NCBI RefSeq assembly: GCF_014841115.1
Contig: NZ_JACYTP010000004.1
Location: forward strand, 331,004 to 395,003
From: Photobacterium arenosum
GTDB taxonomy: Bacteria; Pseudomonadota; Gammaproteobacteria; Enterobacterales; Vibrionaceae
Length of the DNA: 64,000 bases
Direction of reading: 5' to 3'
Shown here: in pieces, positions 1-6,912 of the stretch
Layout of the letters: the number at the start of each line of letters is the position of its first letter
Numbering within the stretch: the stretch's first letter is position 1
Notes under the pieces: model-generated
What the model saw: only the letters and a program-made list of their open reading frames with translations
What the model was told of the DNA's origin: nothing
Databases searched by the model: none
Made by a program: the position numbers and the translations under genes

Positions 1-120
1 TAAACATAGTCGTGACTTCTTCGATAAGGCTAACTGAGCAATATTGGGACTTGCCCTGACAAATTGCAATAGGGTACTTTGAAGGGAGTTGAATACGCCT
101 TTACAGGGATGTGATATACA

Positions 121-1071
121 GTGCTGACCATAAAAAAACATACTTCGCTTCATACCCGCTTTCCAGACTGTGTTGCCAGCAGTAATCTGGATGTTAAACA
201 CGTGGCTTCAGTGATTTACAGTAAATCTCTGACCACAGATCGTATCGATCGTCTTGAAACCCAGACTGGTGAGAGCCTGTCGCCGGTGGCCGCCTGGAAG
301 GTGGGCGAGTACGATGTGCTGCTGCTGACCAATCCCTTGTCCGACACCCTGATCAGTGCGCTGGACGCCAATAAGATTGATTACGCCCATTATAAAGACT
401 TGCCGGATTTGTCCGAGCCGGGTCTGGTGGTGTTTGATATGGACTCCACGGCGATTCAAATCGAATGCATTGATGAAATTGCCAAACTGGCCGGTGTCGG
501 TGAGCAGGTGGCGGAAGTGACTGAGCGAGCCATGCAGGGGGAGCTGGATTTTGAACAGAGCCTGCGCCAGCGCGTCGGCACACTCAAAGGCGCCAGTGCT
601 GACATTCTGCTGCAAGTTCGCAACCAGCTGCCTCTGATGCCGGAAATGCGCGATTTGGTGATGGCGCTGCACCATTATGGCTGGAAAACCGCGATTGCTT
701 CCGGCGGCTTTACCTATTTCTCTGATTATCTCAAAGACGAGCTGAACCTGACTCACGCCCAGTCCAACCAGCTGGAAATCGTTGACGGTAAACTAACCGG
801 TCAGGTACTCGGCAGCGTGGTCGATGCACAAACCAAGGCCGATATCCTGCGCGAGCTGGCAGAAGAATACGATATCGCCAGGCACAACACGGTTGCGGTC
901 GGTGACGGCGCCAATGATCTGGTGATGATGGCCGCTGCCGGGCTGGGTATCGCTTACCATGCCAAACCCAAAGTGGTAGCAGCCGCACCCGCCGCCGTCC
1001 GCTACGCCGATCTCGGCGGCGTGCTGTGTATTCTTTCCGCTTCCCTCTGGCCGCAGAAAATCGGCTGGTAG
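121..1071 (+). CDS. serB: Phosphoserine phosphatase SerB
   Basis: Catalyses the last step of L-serine synthesis, hydrolysing O-phosphoserine to serine in the cytoplasm. The HAD-family nucleophile motif DMDST lies near residue 106 (VVFDMDSTAIQIECIDEIA), followed by the SGGF motif II region and the GDGANDLVM Mg-binding motif near residue 260, the standard order for SerB. The N-terminal ~95 residues form the variable domain seen in Vibrio SerB. The length (316 residues) is close to that of vibrio homologues. It starts at GTG 121 behind a weak CAGGGA; an upstream ATG runs straight into a stop. A strong terminator follows, so the gene is probably monocistronic. It is the left-hand backbone gene; in vibrios the next backbone gene is normally the PilZ protein found here about 5.8 kb away, so the intervening genes look inserted. 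Confidence 0.95.
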   Translation: MLTIKKHTSLHTRFPDCVASSNLDVKHVASVIYSKSLTTDRIDRLETQTGESLSPVAAWKVGEYDVLLLTNPLSDTLISALDANKIDYAHYKDLPDLSEPGLVVFDMDSTAIQIECIDEIAKLAGVGEQVAEVTERAMQGELDFEQSLRQRVGTLKGASADILLQVRNQLPLMPEMRDLVMALHHYGWKTAIASGGFTYFSDYLKDELNLTHAQSNQLEIVDGKLTGQVLGSVVDAQTKADILRELAEEYDIARHNTVAVGDGANDLVMMAAAGLGIAYHAKPKVVAAAPAAVRYADLGGVLCILSASLWPQKIGW

Positions 1072-1089
1072 GTGATTCTGAAACAATGG

Positions 1090-1121
1090 AAAAAGCGAAA
1101 TCGGTCGGTTTCGCTTTTTTT
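1090..1121 (+). terminator. Rho-independent terminator of serB
   Basis: AAAAAGCGAAA pairs with TTTCGC followed by a run of seven T, about 20 bases after the serB stop. The stem is A+T rich at its base and the loop is TCGGTCGG. Confidence 0.85.
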
Positions 1122-1528
1122 CGGTTATCAGCAATGCTGTTTGTTCGTAGACTCAATGATCACGGTCACGATGCAGAAGCAAAATCGCTTACTGGTTGGC
1201 TGTTTTGATCCGAACGAAGTGTGTTGAAGGGCGGGTATAAGTAGCGCAACTTGCGACGGCATCCTTGAGATCTTTTTTGGTGCCCGTACCTAAAGGAACA
1301 CTGTGGGATATTGGCCAGAATCGGGAGGTTTTTTTGCATTATTGATTTTGAATCAAAGTCTTGCCTTGGTTTGCTCACTGCGGATACTGAAGTTATGATT
1401 TGGCTGAATCAATGCCATAGACGGATTGTGACATGGTGGCCTCCGGCGATTTGTAGTCAGACTAACCTAGTATGGCAAAGCCTGATGAGAGGCAGTCCAT
1501 GTCATTCGTTATATTTACAGGAGGTTTA
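1122..1528. other. Gap between serB terminator and ygjV-like gene
   Basis: About 400 bases with no convincing gene; short reading frames here lack ribosome sites and recognisable sequence. The region is AT-rich compared with serB and probably marks the left edge of the accessory block that continues to about 6.8 kb. Confidence 0.4.
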
Positions 1529-2032
1529 GTGACACCATTTTTCCTATCTCAAGTCTTAGTTGCTGTGGCTATTTGCTTTGATTTGATGTCATTCCAATTC
1601 AAAGACAGGCGAAAAATTGTAACTTGTCTGTTCTTCGCTGGAACGTTGATTTCCAGCCATTTTATTCTGCTTGAGCAATGGACTGCAGCGAGTCTAATGG
1701 TTATCGCTACCATTCGATATTTGGTGAGCGTATTTTCCACTTCGCCAAAGCTCAAATATCTATTCTGCACTGCATCAGTTATCTCGACTGTTGTAACCTA
1801 CTCTGGGTTAGCCAGTGTAATTAGTTGTTTTGCATCCATTTTTCAATCGATCGCTGCGTTTAATAAAGATGACCGTCGTTTAAGAGAGTTTATGATTGTC
1901 GGTACAGCTCTTTGGCTCATACATAATTATGTTGTAGGCTCCCCAACAGCAGTCTTGATGGAAGTTCTCTTTATTTTTAGTAACTTAATTGGCTATTATC
2001 GCTACTACTATAAAAGCTCGGCAGCAGTATAA
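1529..2032 (+). CDS. ygjV: YgjV-family inner membrane protein
   Basis: A small polytopic inner membrane protein of the YgjV family (Imp-YgjV), whose function is unknown. The start is taken at GTG 1529 because a perfect AGGAGG (1519-1524) sits five bases upstream and the resulting N-terminus (MTPFFLSQVLVAVAICFD) begins directly in the first membrane helix, as in family members. An in-frame ATG at 1472 or 1499 would add a hydrophilic leader with no better ribosome site. About five to six hydrophobic segments alternate with short basic loops (FKDRRK, KSS), and SFQFKDRR resembles the conserved loop after helix 1. The gene is AT-rich, unlike serB. It stands alone upstream of an acetyltransferase gene and may be co-transcribed with it. 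Confidence 0.75.
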   Translation: MTPFFLSQVLVAVAICFDLMSFQFKDRRKIVTCLFFAGTLISSHFILLEQWTAASLMVIATIRYLVSVFSTSPKLKYLFCTASVISTVVTYSGLASVISCFASIFQSIAAFNKDDRRLREFMIVGTALWLIHNYVVGSPTAVLMEVLFIFSNLIGYYRYYYKSSAAV

Positions 2033-2075
2033 AATAACAAATGTTTAAGAGGGGCAGTAGCAGGCAAGAGGAAAT

Positions 2076-2570
2076 ATGGAAGTATCTCTCAAACAAATAG
2101 ACCTGGGTTCGCGTAATATATTGGAGAATCTTTTCTCTTATTATGTCTATGATATGTCAGAGTTTATGGGGTGGGGGCCAAATTCAGAAGGATTGTATGC
2201 GTTCAATTCTGAGACTTTGGATTCGTACTGGAAAGAAGCTAGTCATGTGCCTTACTTTATTTATGTTGATAAGGAAATTGCTGGCTTTGCATTAGTTCGA
2301 AACTATTCGATTGAACCAGAAATTTTTGATATTGAGCAGTATTTCGTATTGCGTAAGTTCAAAGGAAAGGGGGTTGGTAAAAAGGCGCTTTTAGCGGTTG
2401 TAGCTAATCATCCAGGTAAGTGGCAAATTCGTGTTCTAAAGGAAAATGAAGCGGCATTGAAGTTTTGGGATTCAGCGGTCAAAAATATAGTAGGCAGCCG
2501 TTACGACGTTTCATTGGACATCGATGTGGATTTAGAAATGTACTTCATACGCTTTGAGGCAGTCAGTTAA
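2076..2570 (+). CDS. GNAT-family N-acetyltransferase
   Basis: A 164-residue single-domain GNAT enzyme, expected to transfer an acetyl group from acetyl-CoA to an amine; the substrate cannot be told. The acetyl-CoA pyrophosphate loop is visible as RKFKGKGVGKKA near residues 91-102, preceded by the beta-strand IEQYFVL, and the later NEAALKFWDS segment is the usual beta-5/alpha-4 region. The ATG at 2076 follows GAGGAAAT. It is AT-rich and lies 43 bases after the ygjV-like gene in the same direction. Nothing nearby identifies a substrate. Confidence 0.8.
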   Translation: MEVSLKQIDLGSRNILENLFSYYVYDMSEFMGWGPNSEGLYAFNSETLDSYWKEASHVPYFIYVDKEIAGFALVRNYSIEPEIFDIEQYFVLRKFKGKGVGKKALLAVVANHPGKWQIRVLKENEAALKFWDSAVKNIVGSRYDVSLDIDVDLEMYFIRFEAVS

Positions 2571-2587
2571 TAAGGCTACATGGACTC

Positions 2588-2621
2588 CCCGGCACTCTTT
2601 GAGCAGACAAAGAGTGCCGGG
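2588..2621. repeat. 14-bp perfect inverted repeat, GC-rich hairpin
   Basis: CCCGGCACTCTTTG and CAAAGAGTGCCGGG form a perfect 14-bp stem with the 6-base loop AGCAGA, about 20 bases after the acetyltransferase stop. It may terminate transcription, but no T tract follows on the plus strand, so the role is uncertain. Confidence 0.65.
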
Positions 2622-2739
2622 CGCGCATCAAACAATGCCGAGAAGCACACCGAACGCAAGCGCGACATAGGTTCCACAAGAATGGATGTCTTTTTATAAA
2701 CGTTTTGTGGAACAACATTTTACGGAGAAATTAAAATCG

Positions 2740-3606
2740 ATGAAAATTGACGCTTATTTGGTTAATTCCTTTACTGCCAATACCACCGGCGGAAATCCTG
2801 CCGGCGTAGTGCTGCATGCAGATAATCTTTCTGACGAAGAAAAACTTAACATCGCCAAAGCCGTTGGTTATTCAGAAACGGCGTTTGTATCCCAAGACGA
2901 CGAAGCCGATTTTGAGCTGTCTTTTTTTACCACAACGGATGAAGTGGACTTCTGCGGTCATGCCACCTTAGCTGCATTTTCAACAATGTATCAAAAAGGG
3001 ATCGTAACCGATGGACAATATGTTCAGAGGACTAAAGCAGGTTTACTTGCCGTCACTATAGAGCCTGATGGTCATATCGTTATGGCGCAGAAATTACCTG
3101 AATACCTTGGGGTGTTTGATTGTGAGGCGATATCAGCGTTAATTGGTATTGACTCGACAGTTCTGGCGTCAAGCGGGTTACCTGTCGAGGTTATTTCAAC
3201 AGGCTTGCCAGATATGATTGTTCCCGTGCCATTGGGGTATCTGGATAGAATCCAGGTAAATGAAGATTTACTCAGTGATTTTTGCCAAGAACATGATCTT
3301 GTCAGTCTCCATGCTTTTGAACTGTGTGAGAAAGACAGCCGGCTGACAGCGAGTTGTCGGAACTTTGCTCCTTTGTTTGGCATCCCGGAAGAATCCGCAA
3401 CCGGCAGTGCCAGCGGCGCCTTAGCCTGCTATTTATCCAAGCACCTTGGTAGCGAATATTCGAATGGTTTTACTTTCGAGCAAGGAAGGGCAATGGACTG
3501 TGTGTCAATCATTACCGCGTCAGTTGAGTCGAACGAACAGGGGATTACCAAGGTACTGGTCGGCGGTTTTGCACATGAAATTGGGTTGCAGCAGGTCTTC
3601 TTATAA
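2740..3606 (+). CDS. PhzF-family isomerase-like protein
   Basis: Belongs to the PhzF/YddE family with a diaminopimelate-epimerase-like fold; PhzF itself isomerises trans-2,3-dihydro-3-hydroxyanthranilate in phenazine synthesis, but most family members have unknown substrates. The typical N-terminus (MKIDAYLVNSFTANTTGGNPAGVV) and the GYSETAFV motif containing the catalytic Glu are present, and FCGHATLA is the matching glycine-rich motif. ATG 2740 with GGAG at 2724-2727 gives 288 residues, the normal family size; an in-frame ATG at 2686 would add an unusual 18-residue leader. No other phenazine genes are present, so a phenazine role is not supported. Confidence 0.85.
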   Translation: MKIDAYLVNSFTANTTGGNPAGVVLHADNLSDEEKLNIAKAVGYSETAFVSQDDEADFELSFFTTTDEVDFCGHATLAAFSTMYQKGIVTDGQYVQRTKAGLLAVTIEPDGHIVMAQKLPEYLGVFDCEAISALIGIDSTVLASSGLPVEVISTGLPDMIVPVPLGYLDRIQVNEDLLSDFCQEHDLVSLHAFELCEKDSRLTASCRNFAPLFGIPEESATGSASGALACYLSKHLGSEYSNGFTFEQGRAMDCVSIITASVESNEQGITKVLVGGFAHEIGLQQVFL

Positions 3607-3708
3607 CCATGTACTTAAATGGACAATGTCCTTCCTCTGTTCTCAACAGTATAAAATGATATGAAAAATGTAGACCTGCATCTCAGCAAACGGGAGCACC
3701 CCTGCTCG

Positions 3709-4617
3709 TCATGTACCTGCTTCCTGATCACCCCAGTGGGATATGAGCGCCTCGCGAAACACAGTCAGTTTGGCCGAGTATTGCCGTGATGGCGGGTAGA
3801 GTAAAGTCAGCGGCTGAGGAGGCGGTGCATTGTGGCTGAGTACTTCCTGTAAGCGTCCGTCGGCGAGATATGGCCGAACGAAGAAAGTCAGTAACTGTAC
3901 AATACCGGTGCCGGAGACAGCGGCTTCAACCAAAGGGTCGCCGTGATCAAGAATCAGATTCCCACCCACATCCATGCTGATGGGTTTACCGTTATCCGTA
4001 AACCGCCATGGGTTAATCAGCCCGTTTGAAGATAAACGAACTCTCAGGCAATTATGTTGCGATAACTCCTTGATACACTTTGGGACGCCACGTCTGGCAA
4101 GGTATTTGGCAGAGGCCACTGTGACCCAATTGGCTGACGATAAGCGCTTGGCTATCACTCGGGCATCGGCAACGGGGCCGCTGCGAATGACCGCATCAAA
4201 TCCCTCATCAATAATGTCGACTATTCGATCGGTCAAAACCAGTTCGATGTTCAACTGGGGATGGGATTCCAGTAACTCACTGACGATCGGAATCAGGATA
4301 GCCCGTCCAAATGCGGAAGGCGCACTGACTTTCAGCGTGCCTTTGGGGGCGTTGCCATGATGCCGCATTTCATGCTGAGCATCAGAAAGTCCGGAGATTA
4401 ATGGGCGGACGCGAAACAGAAATAATTCACCGTCTGCGGTCAGGCTCAGGCTGCGGGTATTGCGGTGCAACAATTTAACACCCAACTGTGCTTCCAGTCT
4501 GCTGATAGCTCTGGAAATACCCGACTGCGTGATACCTAGCTGCGTGGCTGCAACGGTGAAGCTTTGGTTGTCGGCCACCTTAATGAATTGCCTGATGGCA
4601 TTGAGATCAGCATTCAT
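3709..4617 (-). CDS. LysR-family transcriptional regulator
   Basis: A 302-residue LysR-type regulator with the usual N-terminal winged helix-turn-helix (residues 1-60, containing QSFTVAATQLGITQSGISRAISRLE) and a periplasmic-binding-protein-like effector domain from about residue 90. It is divergent from the MFS exporter gene that starts at 4713, and a palindromic T-N11-A site lies between them. It therefore probably controls that exporter and itself. The effector is unknown. Its closest general type is the subgroup with GTLKVSAP at the start of the effector domain, often annotated as regulators of transporters and dehydrogenases. Confidence 0.88.
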   Translation of the reverse strand: MNADLNAIRQFIKVADNQSFTVAATQLGITQSGISRAISRLEAQLGVKLLHRNTRSLSLTADGELFLFRVRPLISGLSDAQHEMRHHGNAPKGTLKVSAPSAFGRAILIPIVSELLESHPQLNIELVLTDRIVDIIDEGFDAVIRSGPVADARVIAKRLSSANWVTVASAKYLARRGVPKCIKELSQHNCLRVRLSSNGLINPWRFTDNGKPISMDVGGNLILDHGDPLVEAAVSGTGIVQLLTFFVRPYLADGRLQEVLSHNAPPPQPLTLLYPPSRQYSAKLTVFREALISHWGDQEAGT

Positions 4618-4632
4618 GATTTAAGTCATTAG

Positions 4633-4645
4633 TGAAATGATTTCA
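4633..4645. promoter_or_regulatory. Candidate LysR-type operator (T-N11-A palindrome)
   Basis: TGAAATGATTTCA is a perfect 13-bp palindrome with the T-N11-A shape recognised by LysR-type regulators. It lies 16 bases upstream of the divergent LysR gene. A second, looser palindrome (ATCAT, nine bases, ATGAT) occupies 4658-4676. Together they sit between the two divergent starts. Confidence 0.5.
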
Positions 4646-4712
4646 AAGTGTTTATCGATCATATGTCATAAATGATACTGGGTGAACCTTAAACATCACT
4701 TGGAATGAATTT

Positions 4713-5903
4713 ATGCGATCTCCTTTACCTTCAGGGGTTTACCTTCTTAGTCTCGGTATCTTTATCATGATTTCCTGCGAGTTGCAGGTGCTGGGTTTTA
4801 TGCCTGCGCTGGCAGCAGATCTGGGTGTTTCAATTGCTGAGGTCGGTTATCTGGTCTCTGCCTTTGCTGCCAGTATGGCCATTGGCGGCCCAATCCTCAT
4901 GCTTGCACTTTCTCGCTTCCCGCCGCGCATGATTCTGGCTTGCCTGTATGCCATTTTTATCCTGGGTGAGCTGTTTGGCGCTCTGGCACACAGCTATAGC
5001 CAGCTGATGCTGGCGCGTGCTGTTACGGGTATGGTGTCCGGTGCATTCTTTGGGGTATCGATTGGGCTTTGTTCAAGGATGGTTGACCCCAAAGATACGT
5101 TGCGAGCCGTTGCAATGGTGCTGGCGGGTATCATGTTGGGCACCATTATCGGCTTGCCTCTGGCAAAAGTGATTGCAGAATATTGGGGATGGCGTGAAAG
5201 CTTTTATGTGGTCGTGGCACTGGCAGTGTTCAGTGCCGCCTTGACGCTGAAGGCGGTTCCGTCTTTACCCGCAGAAGCTTCACATCCGTTAAAGCAAGAG
5301 CTGAAAGGGGTACTGGATGTGAGGTTATGGTGGGTTTTTGCGACCAGCTTTTGTGTGATTGGTGCGGTTTATGCGCCTTTTAGCTTTATCGTGCCGATTC
5401 TGACTGATTTAGCCGCCCTGCCGGAAGGGGCTGTTACCTGGTTACTCTTGGCTTATGGGTTGTGCATGCTGGCAGGAAACTATGTCGTTGCTGCTCTGGC
5501 TGTGAAACATGCTAAAGCGACAATCATGGGGGGCCTGGCTATTATGATCTCTGTCTTTGTGATGTTTGCGCTGTTTGCCGACATTGGCTGGGTAGCAGTG
5601 CTTTGTCTGGTGCTGTTGGGGTTTTGTGGTGTGAGTCTCAACCCGGCCCTGGTCAGCCGACTGATGTCGTTACCACAGGGGCAACGGGCCTTTATCAATA
5701 CTTTGCACGCTTCTGTGATTAACGCCGGGATTATGTTCGGCAGCTTTGCGGCAGGCCTGACACTGGATTCAGGCTTTAGTCTGCATGTCACAATATGGCT
5801 GGGAGCTGCCATTGCGATTCTTGGTCTGACAGTGCTTGGAATGTCGCCTCAGCTTTGTGTATCGTCTGCCCAAACAGCGTCGCGACTGCCTCAGACAGAT
5901 TAG
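4713..5903 (+). CDS. MFS drug/sugar efflux transporter (DHA1 type)
   Basis: A 396-residue major facilitator with about 12 hydrophobic segments, similar to the SotB/AraJ/YdhP group of proton-driven exporters in the inner membrane. The N-terminal part carries LGFMPALAADLGVSIAEVGYLVSAFA, typical of the DHA1 family, and an R-rich loop between helices 2 and 3. A central hydrophilic stretch (residues about 185-200) separates the two six-helix halves. It is divergent from the LysR gene, an arrangement common for exporter and regulator pairs. The substrate cannot be read from sequence. Confidence 0.87.
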   Translation: MRSPLPSGVYLLSLGIFIMISCELQVLGFMPALAADLGVSIAEVGYLVSAFAASMAIGGPILMLALSRFPPRMILACLYAIFILGELFGALAHSYSQLMLARAVTGMVSGAFFGVSIGLCSRMVDPKDTLRAVAMVLAGIMLGTIIGLPLAKVIAEYWGWRESFYVVVALAVFSAALTLKAVPSLPAEASHPLKQELKGVLDVRLWWVFATSFCVIGAVYAPFSFIVPILTDLAALPEGAVTWLLLAYGLCMLAGNYVVAALAVKHAKATIMGGLAIMISVFVMFALFADIGWVAVLCLVLLGFCGVSLNPALVSRLMSLPQGQRAFINTLHASVINAGIMFGSFAAGLTLDSGFSLHVTIWLGAAIAILGLTVLGMSPQLCVSSAQTASRLPQTD

Positions 5904-5946
5904 TCCCGTATTCATTTTCGGACAATAGCAAGGCATTGTTGTCCTT

Positions 5947-6045
5947 TTAAAATGATTCTGCTGCCAGTTCCTTACCCAGATAAACCTCACCGCGGATATT
6001 GAAGCTAAGCTTGATTAAATCAATATCATAAACCGGCTGCGGCAT
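5947..6045 (-). pseudogene. Possible gene remnant, 32 codons
   Basis: On the minus strand an ATG-started frame encodes MPQPVYDIDLIKLSFNIRGE and then VYLGKELAAESF before a stop. The composition looks like the C-terminal end of a real protein rather than random sequence, but there is no clear ribosome site and I do not recognise the family. It may be a leftover from a gene deleted between the exporter and the GST-like gene. Weak evidence. Confidence 0.25.
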
Positions 6046-6132
6046 AGTGAATCAGGCTGGGCAGGTGTGACAAAGCCTGATGCAGTGAAAGTCTATGTTA
6101 CTGGTTGGGCAACTGAGCGGGAGAGCTGAACA

Positions 6133-6768
6133 ATGAGCGAGCTGACTATCTGGACGTTAGACTGGGTACCTGAAGGCCCACGCGGATTCGTGCGTGACTT
6201 GCGGTTGCGATGGGCATGCGAGGAAGCTGGGCTGCCATACAAAGTGCAAACGATCCCCTTTGATGGCCGCGAGACTAATCATCTTGCCCGTCAGCCTTTT
6301 GGTCAGGTGCCGTTTTTGAGTGACGGTGAACTGCAGTTATTTGAAAGTGGCGCATGCCTTATGCATATTGCGCAGCAATCTGACAAGCTGATGCCGGGCG
6401 ATGCTATTGGTCAGGCGCACACGCTGCAATGGGTATTTGCGGCGCTCAACTCTATCGAAATGGTCAGCGTATCCTGGTGGTTTCTGACGATTTCCGGTCA
6501 TAGCGACAATGAACTTACCGGGTGGATGGGCAAGCGTCTGGCGCAGCTCGAGTGTGTGCTGAGCGAGCGAGAATGGCTTGCAGGCGATCGGTTCACGGCG
6601 GCGGACCTGCTGATGGCTGACGTGCTGCGTATACCGCAAGTGCGTGCTGTCAGTAACCGCCCGGCTTCGGAAGCCTACGTGGTTCGTTTAACCAGCCGTC
6701 CGGCCTTTAAGAAAGCCTATGCGGATCAGATGGCGCATTTCGAACTGGCCGACAAGGAGCGGGCTTAA
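6133..6768 (+). CDS. Glutathione S-transferase family protein
   Basis: A 211-residue cytosolic GST-like protein. The N-terminal thioredoxin-like domain (about residues 4-80) shows the cis-proline region GQVPFLSDGE followed by LFESGACLMHI, the glutathione gamma-glutamyl-binding motif. The all-helical C-terminal domain follows, with WLAGDRFTAADLLMADVLR as the conserved N-capping-box motif. GGGAGAG precedes the ATG at 6133. The gene stands alone and is convergent with the PilZ gene. Substrate unknown. Confidence 0.88.
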   Translation: MSELTIWTLDWVPEGPRGFVRDLRLRWACEEAGLPYKVQTIPFDGRETNHLARQPFGQVPFLSDGELQLFESGACLMHIAQQSDKLMPGDAIGQAHTLQWVFAALNSIEMVSVSWWFLTISGHSDNELTGWMGKRLAQLECVLSEREWLAGDRFTAADLLMADVLRIPQVRAVSNRPASEAYVVRLTSRPAFKKAYADQMAHFELADKERA

Positions 6769-6806
6769 CCTGCCTTTCAGCTGTGTGTAAACCCGGATCT
6801 GACCTG

Positions 6807-6849
6807 CTCCCTCAAAACACGTTGAAGCTGTATTCTTGTTGTGAGGGAG
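6807..6849. repeat. Inverted repeat between convergent genes
   Basis: CTCCCTCA pairs with TGAGGGAG and the pairing extends inward by several bases with one mismatch, leaving a loop of roughly 17 bases. It lies between the convergent GST and PilZ genes and could act as a shared transcription stop, although no T run follows. Confidence 0.35.
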
Positions 6850-6912
6850 AGGCCGATAGATCAACCTGTCAGAAATACCTGTTTTTGGTGCTCTCATTTA
6901 ACCTAATGCGCG

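Noticed and set aside
2740..3606. PhzF-like gene as a sign of a phenazine pathway
   Set aside because: No other phz genes are present; PhzF-family proteins are common outside phenazine synthesis.
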